Shown here one piece after another: positions 14,528 to 25,875 of a DNA stretch of 64,000 nt. The notes beneath the pieces were generated by a model that saw only the letters and a list, made by a program, of their open reading frames with translations, made no database searches and was not told the DNA's origin. Within the stretch, counting starts at the first letter, position 1, and each line of letters starts with the position of its first letter. The DNA is from Anopheles merus (Eukaryota > Arthropoda > Insecta > Diptera > Culicidae). The stretch spans positions 1,282,001 to 1,346,000 of the forward strand of contig NC_054084.1 in the NCBI RefSeq assembly GCF_017562075.2. Direction: 5' to 3'. The translations under genes and the position numbers were made by a program.

Positions 14528-14548
14528 GGGGGGGGGGGGGGGGGGGGG
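14528..14548. repeat. Homopolymer tract G21
   Basis: Twenty-one consecutive G on the plus strand. A C15 tract follows about 290 bp downstream and a shorter G run lies near 15257-15267. Such tracts are error-prone in assemblies and could form G-quadruplexes. Confidence 0.9.
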
Positions 14549-14838
14549 CAGCAGTAACGCAAAAGAGCTTTCTTTTCCATTTTCCATGCCCTCACCCAAT
14601 CCCCCCTCCCTTTCTCACGGCAAACCATTTTTTCACCCCTTTTCTAAACATGTTCATTCTGCACGCAACAGTAATCACGGCACAACACAGTGCTGGCAAG
14701 AAAAACGCACACTTACACACCCTCACACCCTCACACACACACACTCACAAAGAGCATTTCAATCGAAACCAAGGTCGAAATTTGGTCATACGTCGCCTAC
14801 TAAAATCACCCCCCAGAGGATCTAGCTACTGTTACCCT

Positions 14839-14853
14839 CCCCCCCCCCCCCCC
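14839..14853. repeat. Homopolymer tract C15
   Basis: Fifteen consecutive C on the plus strand, complementary to the G21 tract at 14528. Confidence 0.9.
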
Positions 14854-17800
14854 ATGACATTCCATCACCACTCCAAACCCCCTCTCCCTTGCCCACAAAT
14901 TCCAAACACTTACTTATCACACTGTTGCTGCATTGCGCTGATTTGTGTAGTTTGGGGTTAGTTGTATGTATGTTGTGTTGTTTTTTTTCCTTTTTCTCCC
15001 TTTCACGTTCTCTCCCTCTCTTCCTCGCGTTCTCTCTCTCTCGCTCTCCACCGAATGATTATTAAATTGGCCTGGGGATGATGCTTCGATGACACGATCC
15101 CCCGCTGGAACGTTTTTCCTGTTGTTGTTTTCTTCTTCTTTTTTTCGGCGGTGACTAGAGCACGGTGATGGAGCCCGGGGAAACTGCAGCTTTGCTACAA
15201 CACGGCAGGGACATCACGGATAACGGGGTCTCCCAAACTGAGGTGTATGTGTGGAGGGGGGGGGGGGAGGGCTTTGCCAGATGCGAGCGTTTGTGGATGT
15301 GTTTATATATGTGAGTGTGTGTATGTGAGTGGGTATGTTTCGATTGGGAAAATGTAATCGTAGTACACCACTGCTGCGCCTTTAGCAAACTTTTCACCGA
15401 ATCGTCGTTTTGTTGTGTGCACAACTTTTGTTCCCGATTTTCCACCCACCTTTCCTCGCACGCACTGCCTAATTTCACACACCCGCACTGCACTGCATTT
15501 CACACCCCCTTTTTTTATTTGGAATGCGAAGGAATGGAGAATGGAGCCCGATTCTCTGCACCCAACAGCAAATCAGCTTCACCTCAGAGTGGGGAGGAAG
15601 AGGGCGGCCCGCGAACTTTTTTTGTACACGTCGCCACAGACACTTGTCTCGAAAGAAAAATGGGGGGCCCCGCGCGCACGTACAGCGTGAAACTTTAACA
15701 CACTCGAATGTTTTCCGTTTTGCTACTAGTATTACAATTATTGGCACAGGTAGTCGTCAGCAAACGTACGCGCACCACACACACCGCTTCACGGGTTCCA
15801 CCTTTGCTTCTTTGCTTTCTCACACATCCAGGCAGAGACATTTATCTCAACACGGCCACCATTCACCACAGCACGGAGCTGAGCCGTCGCGAGCTTTCTC
15901 GTGTGGAGCCAGCAGCCTCACTATGGTGCTTCGCAGCGCGATTTGGTGCACGATGACCTTTTTTTCCTTTCCTTCTCCTTGGATGGGAATTGACGAAAAC
16001 TGAACGCCAATCATCAATCCGAACCACCAGCTCACACACACACTTGGAGAGTTGCGCCCCAGCCCTACGCATACCGTTACATTCTCCATCGGTTTGGGGG
16101 GGAATGGCACACTGGAGTTGTATAGTGGTCAATTTTTATTTCTTTTTGTCAACATTAAGTTTTGTCACTCTTTTTCATTCGATGTTTCATTCAATCGGTT
16201 TATTTCACATTGAATACCAAGTCAAAATAATTAGTGTTTTAATTTGTGTTCAAATATTTGGCAGCATTTTGGGCTGTTTCCAGTGAGCTACGACCGTTTT
16301 ATCATATATTTTGAGACAAACAGAAATGAGCAGTACATTGCCCGTGCCTTTCATGTACATGAAATATGTAATTGATTTTCTTATAAAATCACATCAATAT
16401 GTTGACCAGTAGGTACAACTTTGCACACCCATTGTGCTGATTGCTGCTGTGTCAAACTTCGGTACACGTCGGATAGCAATCATCATTTTTTCCGTACACT
16501 TCGCAAAGCATCATCAACCAAGAAAATCCACACACTGCCAACGGCTGTCAAGCAAGGGTACACATTCCACAAACGCACACACACACACACACGCACGCAT
16601 CATCATCACAGCCCTTGTAGATGTAGATGTAGAACATATTTCGCCTCTAGGAAAAAAGGGCAGCCACTCGCGCTGAAGAAGGTAAAGTTATGTTGCTTGT
16701 TATTTTCATGGGTTAATCGCTCGGAATCCACCCCAAACAGTTGAATATCCATGTTGGAACGGGCAATACACGCAGTGCGAGTGATTTTGCCCCGCAATAC
16801 CGTGCGCCAGTGTGTGAAAAGTGTGAGGAACCCCGCGATCGTGAACTCGGGATATCTAATATGGCGGCCGCCAACGAAATGCTATGCACTTTGGCACCCA
16901 GTTGATGCAGTTTTTTTTCCCTCTTCTTTTGCTGCTGGTGGGGGGATACCCAGTGCAAAACGCAGGCAGTGTGTATGTTGTGTGCGCTGCACCCGCGCCA
17001 GTGTGCTAGAAACAGTGTGATGGGAATGTAACCGTGCCACTAGCAGTGAATACACTCCGGACGTTGGTCGCAAGGGAGTGGCAAACACACACACACGGGG
17101 TAGGCGATACCTGAGTGCAGTACTGTGATTTGCGAAGCTATCCAGCAGCAACAGTAGTTGCATGTGTTATTGTTTTGAGTAGGATCATAAATATTTAAGC
17201 GATCAAAGTGCAGTGATTTCTGTCGTGTTGCGGGCTGGAATTTTGGAATTGGTATGGAGTGCAGTGCGAATGAAAAAGTCATGACTGTATAATTAACAAC
17301 CCACAGGGACTCTGCGTGTGATGTGAAAAGGTGCCACCGTAATATGTTCATTAAGTGCCTTTTTCTTTTTATTGAGCCGATTTATTTCGCCCTGTATCGG
17401 AATTTATCTAGCCTATTAGCATCAATTAAAATTGGAAGCAAAAACTTCAATTCTTAAGCGGGGCAAGTTTGCGTAGTGTGCGGTGAGAATGGTACAAGTG
17501 GTTTTTTACGTGTACAAGTCGTCCGCATTCTCGCTCTCTTTCTCGCTTGCTCTCCTGCATAGCTAACGGCAACTATACACAAACACTCTTGCAGGAGCAT
17601 GTTTCGTGTACGAGGAGAAAAAAAGTCCACCTCCACCTCTACGTGTTCAATCGCAAACAAGCAAAAAGTTATGTTGGCCCAGCGAGAGAAGGAAAAAAAA
17701 CACGCAACAACATCAATAGGGGACACGAAAAAGCAGACAAAACAAACATCACCACCTCACGCACACGAACGCACGGCGTAACAAAACAAAGAAATCAAAC

Positions 17801-18870
17801 CGATCTTCTCGCATTCTTGGGTGAAAGGGAGAGCGGCCATCCTTTGCGTGGAGACGGCCGTGTATTTCATAAGTTATGCAAAGAGAACATGATGATGGAG
17901 CGAGAGCGAGAACATGCTGAACAGATAATCCAAGCAAGCGAAAGAGAGTGCAAAGGTGTTGTGTGTGTGGTTGTTGTTGGCTCTCGCGGAGCATATTATG
18001 ATGAAAACATAGAAACTGCATCGATACCTTTGCTGTTTGTTCCTTGTTATGATGGAGTGCCTTTCTGTCCGGTGCAAGGAATTATGTTTAATCTTGACAT
18101 TTGAATCACAACTACAGGCGATACAACATGCTAAATTAATTTGCTTTCTTTTATTTGCTTTCAGATTCCAGTAAAGTACTCCTTCCAATATAGCAACTCT
18201 CGAAAGCCACGCACCTACGGCTAGGACGGCAGTGCGTCAGTGCTACTTGTTTGTTAGTTTAAAGTTGTGGTCGGAAAATCGTTCCCCTCCCCCCGCCGAG
18301 CGGAACGATTTATTCCGCCGTAGATCTGTGATAACATTTGTAGGTTTAAGTTTCAAATCATCCAGTCCAGCACACGGAAACCACGGATCAGTAGTGTTTG
18401 TCGATTTGTCGATTGCAACAATCTCATCCCGAACTTGACGAAAGCTGGACAATTCCGTCCAACGCGAGAGGTACACAATGGAATGAGCGATCGCTTGAAA
18501 GCGTCAAGGTCACTAACTTTCGTGTTTTGTCTCGTTTTAGGGCCTGGTGCTCTGTCCTCGCAGATTGAATAAAAACCAAACAAGGAGTTCCTTCCGCCAA
18601 CTGCATCAAAGGAACGTTTTCTTTCGTATCAAACCGGTGAAAAGCTTCCCATTTCTCCTTGTATTCACGTCGTTCACATCGCGCAAGATGCTTGTGGACA
18701 GCACAGCCCTGGGCGGCGAGACGATGATAGGAGGAATCTGAAGTGTACTAATCTGTACGTTCATTTTGAGTTGCGTTACTGTGACCTAGCTGCAACACAC
18801 GCGGCGAACGCACTAGCGTAACACCAGCCAGTGATTCTATCCCGACCACTGCTACTTTGGTCGTCGAGAT

Positions 18871-20358
18871 ATGGAAACTATTAACCGACGGCAACTCCAG
18901 CCGAAGGAGGAGCTGATCGAGAGCAGCACATCGTCCAGGATGACCTCGCAGGAGGTTGGAGGTGGCGAGCATCATCAGGGGGCATTTATCGAGCAGCTGG
19001 ATCACAGGAAAATCGCGCCCCGCAGCCGTTACTCACTTCCCGCAAACACTCCCAAAGCCATCGAAACGATTTCCGCACCATCAACGAACGACGGCGGTGA
19101 TGTTGCTGTGGCTGCTGTTGGTGGTGCTTTTAGTGACGCCGTTCAGCCATCGGATGCGACGATCCGCACTAGCCATAACGATTATGACGACGACGACGAC
19201 GACGACGAAAAGCCGACCCATATTGATACTGTGACATTGAAATGTGATTTAAATGATTACCTGATTAACCTTATAGATGTTAGCTGTAGTTTAGCACGGT
19301 CGGATGGTCGAGCCGGTTTGCCACCATGGAATGCTGTACCTTCGTCCCAGGGTAGCAAGATGGTGGCTCGTGATAATATCAGTTTGAAGGGCTCGGGCCG
19401 TCTTACGCACGGCGGGCCAACCTACACGCACTTCGACGAGCTTGTGCGCTGTACCGAGCGTGAGCGTGAATGGTTGCGACGTGGCCTATCGCACCGGCTG
19501 CCCCGGCTAAGGTTGTGCGGTGGTGGTGAAGATTCCATCAACAATGGTACCAGTGCGTGGGGTACGCCGCCTGGCGCTTCCAGCAACGGAGCGCTGAGTG
19601 CATGGGGCGGGTTGCCAAATCAGCAGCAACACCAACAGCAACAGCAATTAGCTCCGTCCGCTTGGGGCAGCGTTAACAGCAACAGTAGCCCAGGAAGCAA
19701 CAACAACAACAACCCTGGACCGAACGTTAATACTGCGAATGGCAATGGAAACGGTGCGAATGTTGTCCAGCAGCGTGGCGGAGGAGGCTCCTCCAACGCC
19801 GACCCGAATTCCAACAAAGCGAACGCTCAACCGACTTCCACCCCGAACGCTTGGAATGCCACCGTTAATCATGGGCGCCATGGTGCGAATGCAGCAGCCA
19901 ATGTCGCCAACAACAACGGCAACCATCCACACGGCCATAATAATAATAATAATAATAATCAGCAACAGCAGCAACAGCAGCAGCAGCAACAACCGCAGCA
20001 GCAACATGCAGCTAATATGGGTGCTAGCAATAATCATGGCGCCGGAAATGGAGCCGCGAAGAACCAGCTCGAGGTGCTCAGTACGATGCGCGATGCGCTG
20101 TTCAGTCAGGATGGTTGGGGCTGCCAGCATGTCAATCAGGACACGAACTGGGAGGTGCCGGGCTCACCCGAACCTCAGGGTGCTGCTGGCAATGCTGGCG
20201 CTGCTGCCGTTGCCAAGCCAGAAGGGGCTGGACCGCACGGAACCGGTCCGAACGGAAGCTGGAAGGCACAAACCATGAACAACGGTACCGAGCTGTGGGA
20301 AACCAATCTACGCAACGGTGGCGGTGGACCCCATCTCCAGCAACAGCAACAGCAGCAA

Positions 20359-20412
<54 letters not shown>

Positions 20413-23400
20413 GCTCAACAGCATCTGGCACAAGCGAAGGCTGCCCCATGGGTTCCGACGAACAATCTCGGCGGAACTTGGATGGAAGACGATGAAGCTG
20501 CCGGTGGTGCACCGGGTGGTACGGATGCGGCTGCTAGCGTATGGAATGGCAGTGCTGCTGCAATCGTCGCGGGCACGGCCGTAGGACAAGGCGTTGGTCC
20601 CGCTCCATCCTGGGGTGCTCTTAACAATGGCAATGTTGTCCCGGCTCCACCGGCGGCTGCAACGGTCGCAGGAGGAATGTGGCCTACGGGTGGCAATACG
20701 CCCGCCATCACAACAGCGGGAGCCCCCACCGCGGGATCCATGAACAATCCGCAAATGGCTGCAATCGGTGTGAAGAAAGATCTGAACGAATGGGGAGCCG
20801 GTGGCGGCGTGGGCCAAGTGGGAGCTGTTGGTTCAGGCTCGATCGGCGTCCCCGGTGGCCCGGCACAAGGCGGTTGGGGGACAGATGCTCGAGCAGCGGC
20901 GGGCGTTACGGGAGCTTTACCGTCGGTTGGCAGTGGTGCGAGCGTGAACGGACCAACGGCGGGTGGATTCAACATTGGCTCTACACTCGGTGCGGCTGCC
21001 GATGGACTTCGTGGCGATCCACGGGGCATTTCCGGACGGCTCAATGGTGCCGCTGCCGGCAGTATGTGGGGAGCGGCCGTTCCCGACCAACGATCGATGT
21101 CTGCTGGAGCGGGCGGAGGTGCTGTTCTGCCGGGAGCGGTAAGCGCCGTTGGTGGTGGACAGCAGCAGTGGGGCGGAAATGGCAACGCAGGGCCAGCCAA
21201 GCTGCCCACAGGTGGTTGGGACGATGGCAGACCGTCCGCACTGGACGATGCGCCCTGGGGACAGGGCAATGCGGTCGGTGCTGGCGGGCCGGGAGCACTG
21301 GCCAGGCAGAACTCGGCCGGCTGGAAGGATGTATCCGATGTGATGATGCGTCCGGGGGCAGGAGCTCCCGGCGGCGGTCCTATGCAACAACGCAATCAGC
21401 AGCAGGGCGGAGGGGCGGGGCCGTTCGGCCCGGTTCCGATCCCATCCGGCGCTGGCAGCGGTGTGCGGGGCTCTCTCGGCAAGGACGGCATGTGGGGCGG
21501 TCAGGTGCAAGGCATGGTACGGAACGGTTCGTGGGAAGACTCGGTCACCGGAGGGGGCTGGGGCGATGAGAAGGGTGGTGGCTCCTGGAATATGGATCTC
21601 GGCTCGAACGGTGGTGCAGGCTGGAATAAAACGCCGGTCACCCCGAAATCCGCCGGCATTGGATGGCCCGATCCCAACGATCTGACCGGCCCTGGCATGG
21701 ATTGGGGTGGCCTCGGTGGTAAGCCCACGATCGGTGGTGCAAACAAACCGCCCGCTGCACTGAACAATCCGTTGGAATATATCCGCGCCAGCAAGGAGTA
21801 CCGGCTGCTGTGCGAGATGGGCCACAAGAAGGAGGACGTCGAGTTTGCCCTGCGTACGACCAGCATGAACATTGACGAGGCGATGGAACTGTTGCGTCAT
21901 GGGGCATCTGTGGCCGGATTATCCAGTGGATGGCGTCGCACACTGTCCGAGGATCATACCGGGGGGCTCGGAATGGGTTTCGATGGTCCGTACTCGGGCC
22001 GCATACCACCGCTGAATCATGCGGCCAGTGGATTGTCTTACTCACAGGTAAGTGGCGCGATTATCGTGGTAAAATGCCAAAATATCCATAAACATTTTCT
22101 GTATCGTTTTCTATCCCTGCCAGAACAATCAACAAAACATGCTGAACAACATCCCGGGTGGTGGTCCAGTTGGTGGACTCGGCCTGGACGGTACCGGGCC
22201 AGCTAATCTCATGGCACTGAACAATCTAAAATATCTCTCGCAGGGCGCTGGTGGCGCAGGTGGCGCAACCATGGCCCCCTTCAATCATAACTCTCTGCTG
22301 CCACCTGGTGGTCGCGGACCGAACCAGCAGTCCCAGGCACACCAGCAGCAGCAGCAGCAGCAGTTGGCAGCAGCGGCAGCAGCACAACCCACCAACCAGC
22401 AGCTTCGTGTGCTGGTTCATCAGATCCAGTTGGCGGTGCAGAATGGTTTCCTAAATCATCAGATCCTCAACCAACCGCTGGCACCACAAACATTTATCCT
22501 GTTAAACCAGTTGCTCACTCACATAAAGGTAAGCAGTAAGCGAGTGGTACTCCAGGCGAACGTGTTGTTAGCTGACGTTTCGTTCCTTCCGTTTCAGCAA
22601 ATGCAAATAACTCAAAGCAACTTGGCCCGCAGTGGTGCAACGGGCGGCGTGAGCGCTGTTCAGATGACACTGGCGATTAACAAGCATAAGTCGCAGATTG
22701 CCCAGCTCCAGCAGCAGATCGTTACCCAGCAGAGCATTTACTTGAAGCAGCAACAGGGACATCAAGGATCGATGGGACCGCCGCCACCATTAATGCCGGG
22801 CTCGAACCCGAACGCTGCGCTCGGTTTGGACTTTATGCGCCAGCAGCAGCAGCAGCAGCACCAGCAGCAAGATCTCATGGCATTGCAAAGCACCTTCGGC
22901 GAGATGGGGCTCGGCAAGGATCCAATCATCACGTCCACCGGTAGCGTCTTCCCGCCACCGATCGTTCCCGTACAGCAGCAGCAGCAGCATGCCGTCGTGT
23001 CGGCAGCTGCCGGCAACGTCGTTGTCAGTGGCAGCACTAGTCAGCAGTCTCGCTTAAACCAGTGGAAGCTTCCGTCGCTCGACAAGGATCCGACCGCTGG
23101 TAAAGATGATCTCACCGATTTTTCGCGCGCTCCCGGTCCGTCGGCGGGCAAATCAGCGCTAACCTCTACCACTACCAGCACTAATATAAGCTCTCTGGGT
23201 CTCGTGCAAGATGGGTACGTGTTGTTGCCATAGCAACGGAGCATACTGGGGAGAGAGAGAGAAATTGATTGGTCTTTCTTTTCTTTTCGTCTCCATGCCT
23301 GCTCGATATACAGAACCTGGACTACCGGTCGTACAAATCTAGCCGATGGTTGGCCAGAGCAAACCGGTGATACCGATAGCAAAGACTGGACAACGGCCAC

Positions 23401-24678
23401 CAACGCTGCTTCGCAGGACAGTTCCGCTTTCACAGACCTAGTACCTGAGTTTGAACCGGGCAAACCATGGAAGGTAGGTGACCAGAATTATCCTTCTCCC
23501 CAGGAACTGCGTTTTTTATCGTCCCTTCTATTGGCAAATGCAGGGAACACAGCTTAAGATTGAAGATGATCCTAGTATTACACCGGGCAGCGTCGCCCGT
23601 TCGCCACTCTCGATTGCCACCGCCAAAGACTCCGAGCTGTTCGGTGGTGGTGGTGTTGTATCCGTCGCTGAGAAGGCGTCGCCTACCGTAGCCGATGGTG
23701 GAGGGCTGAATCTTACGTCTTCCGCTTGGAGTTTCAACACCGCTTCACTAACGTCCGCCGCTAGCGGCAATGGAGGTGGCTCAGGTGGCAACAAACCGCT
23801 GGCCGGTAAATCCGTCTGGTCGGACAGTTCGGCCGGTGGCGGCAGCGGCAGCAACAACGCGGCTGCCGTTGATGTATGGTGCACTCCGATCACCAAACCA
23901 TCGGCTACGCGAGGCCCTCCGCCCGGTCTGGGCGGCCCGGCGGCTAATAAGAGCGGCAACGGTGGAACTGCCGCCGGTACACAGCAACAACGTGGTGCAG
24001 GATGGTCCACAGGAACATCGTGGCTTTTGCTGAAAAACTTCACTTCCCAGGTAAGATATCCCCTCCCCTCTCTTGGCGACAAAATGAGTCAAATTAATGG
24101 AACTTTCTAACTCCCTTCCAACAGATCGATGCATCGACCTTGCGCACGCTTTGCATGCAGCACGGTCCGATCCTTACCTTCCACTCCTATCCAGCCCACG
24201 GGCTGGCCCTGTGCCGATACGCGATACGCGAGGAAGCGGCCAAAGCTCAACAGGCGCTCAACAACTGTACACTCGGCTCGAGCACGATCAGTGCCGAATG
24301 TCCGGCCAGTGAGTCGGAGGTGCAAACGTATCTGCAGCAGCTTGGCGGTGCAGCCGCAGCTGCCAGTGTGGCGGTCAGCAGTACCGCCTCGAGCCTAACG
24401 TCTCCGACCTGGAGACAGGAGCGTACTTCGAGCAGTTCAGGTGAGGCGATTCAACACGCACGAAAAAAAAGCTCCTTTGTAACGTGTTCTGGGCATTTGT
24501 TTCAGGCGCCGACACCTGGGGCTCTGGATGGGCCATCGGTGGCAGCTCCGGTGCGAGTGGTGCTGGCGCAGCGGCAGCCAATCTGTGGGCACCGCTGGAT
24601 GCAGGTACGGACAGTGGAACGCCAACCAGTTTGAATTCGTTCCTACCGGACAGTTTGCTCGGGCCGGAGCTGAACTGA
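18871..24678 (+). CDS. gw: GW182/gawky paralogue B, complete
   Basis: This miRISC scaffold of about 1784 residues has coding exons 18871-22047, 22124-22528, 22598-23214, 23314-23473, 23544-24050, 24125-24440 and 24506-24678, all GT-AG and in frame. The domains, in order, are an N-terminal extension with a D7 tract near residue 106, LCGGGEDSINNGTSAWG at about 215-231, and a Trp-rich Argonaute-binding region of about 30 W containing DGWGCQHVNQDTNWEVP. A UBA domain follows at about 965-1010 (LCEMGHKKEDVEFALR), then a Q-rich region (NHQILNQPLAPQTFILLNQL). The PAM2-like motif LVPEFEPGKPWK is at about 1442-1453, and the RRM at about 1609-1690 (TSWLLLKNFTSQ). A short Trp-containing C-terminal tail ends LLGPELN. 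The first ATG is chosen because the frame is open and both copies conserve sequence well upstream of MRDALF. The protein is longer than I recall for fly gawky (about 1384), mainly through N-terminal and low-complexity sequence. Confidence 0.93.
20338..20410 (+). repeat. Long CAG/CAA glutamine tract in gawky B
   Basis: About 25 consecutive Gln codons lie between NNGTELWETNLRNGG and the conserved LGGTW block. Mixed CAA/CAG usage suggests some stabilisation against expansion. Shorter Q and N tracts lie at about 19621-19720 and 19938-20008. Paralogue A has no Q tract at this exact place. Confidence 0.9.
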
Positions 24679-25630
24679 ATTCGGTCGAGTTCGAGCAGCA
24701 TGATGCCGCAGCAGGAAGAGTAACGGACTTTCCTTTATTTTTGAAGACTGTTTTTTGTTTGTTTCTGTGTCGTTTTGTTTACGAGTTACATACATAGCAA
24801 TATGTATAGATGGAATGGTTGCAAAGATGCCATATTTTGGCCTATTTTGCTTTTTTTTTTTTCAAACCATCTTTTACACACTAGCGCATTATCGCACAGC
24901 TATCAATGATCGTGTATTTGGCTTGTTAAGCCATTTGGTTTGTTTTGTTTTATCACTTTATTGTGCACCAAAATAAGAACTATCTTACTTTGAATGCCTT
25001 TTCATTCCTAATCCGTCTACTTCCGATGGTGCAGCTGCAACTTTTGGCTCCGCAAAGACGCAAATCAACCCGTGAACTACTCAATATTCAGTGCAGTGCA
25101 GTTGCACTGAATATGTTTTAATGAACCAGCAGACGATCCCGATCAAACACAAGCAGCTGTAGAGTAGCAGTTTACCATACGAAAACCATCCAATGGGTTA
25201 GCAAACTGTCCTGTCCATCGTCCATATTGTTGTGGAAACGTGTAAACCGATCAAAGGCGTGGAACGAATTGTGTGCTGCACACACCTAAAAATACGAGAG
25301 CACCGGCCAGGCAGGCTCAGCAGGACTCGAACGCCACACTCGAGTGGAGGAGGCGCAAATGGACGACGAAAAGGAAACAACAGAGGAAACGGCAGGTCCC
25401 CAGAGACGGAAGGCAGAAAAGAACATATTTATTACTTTTAATATACACATCATGCGAAAAAGCGCAGCAAATGATGATCAGACGAGATGAGATGAAGGGG
25501 AAAGGAGCAAAAATATGAACCCGTATTAGATTTACTATATTATAAAAGGTATACATAAATGTTATTGAATTATTTTTGAAATTATTTAGATATAATGCCA
25601 GAGATAAATAAAACGAAACCATCAAATATG
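24679..25630 (+). other. gawky B 3'UTR with poly(A) signal
   Basis: From the TGA to an AATAAA at 25607-25612 the stretch is AT-rich and lacks a credible ORF. It contains the perfect hairpin at 25084-25114. The first reverse-strand AATAAA of the neighbouring zinc-finger gene lies inside it, at 25428-25433. Confidence 0.6.
25084..25114 (+). other. Perfect 12-bp stem, 7-nt loop hairpin in gawky B 3'UTR
   Basis: The arms ATATTCAGTGCA and TGCACTGAATAT are exact reverse complements around a loop GTGCAGT. In RNA this would be a stable stem-loop about 406 nt after the stop codon. Its function is unknown. The stem is too short for a typical miRNA precursor. Confidence 0.6.
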
Positions 25631-25875
25631 ATCTAGCGAACAGCAAATGGGGTAGGATGAGTGTAACCCCATTGTAAGGCCTCTGAATATGATGACGATC
25701 TTCGGTTGGAAAGCCACTCGTCTATGCTTTAGAGATGGGCATTTCGGTTCTTCTAAGTCTATAAATCGGTACACTATTCGAAAATCGGTAGCACTACAGA
25801 TGGATTGCGATGGTCTGATTGCATGAAAAATAAGCCAATATTGGCACGGTCCTGGGTGCATTAGGTACACCTCCA
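25424..25875 (-). other. 3'UTR of ZAD zinc-finger gene, overlapping gawky B 3'UTR
   Basis: The first AATAAA on the minus strand after the TAG at 25876 is at 25433-25428 (TTTATT on plus). If used, the two convergent 3'UTRs overlap by about 200 nt. Confidence 0.45.

Larger units (their letters stand above)
14501..18870. other. Upstream region of gawky B: probable promoter and 5'UTR exons
   Basis: There is no supported coding sequence. The part from about 16750 to 18870 probably contains the plus-strand gawky transcription start and 5'UTR. Acceptor-like sites with pyrimidine tracts occur at about 18164 (TTTGCTTTCAG) and 18540 (CTCGTTTTAG), which would fit spliced leader exons before the ATG at 18871. 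I cannot pair them with donors confidently. Confidence 0.35.

Noticed and set aside
20415..21900. Long antisense frames opposite gawky B
   Set aside because: They are shadows of the GC-rich coding exon on the opposite strand; Pro/Ala-rich with no recognisable domain. The same applies to the frames opposite gawky A at 1629-2470.
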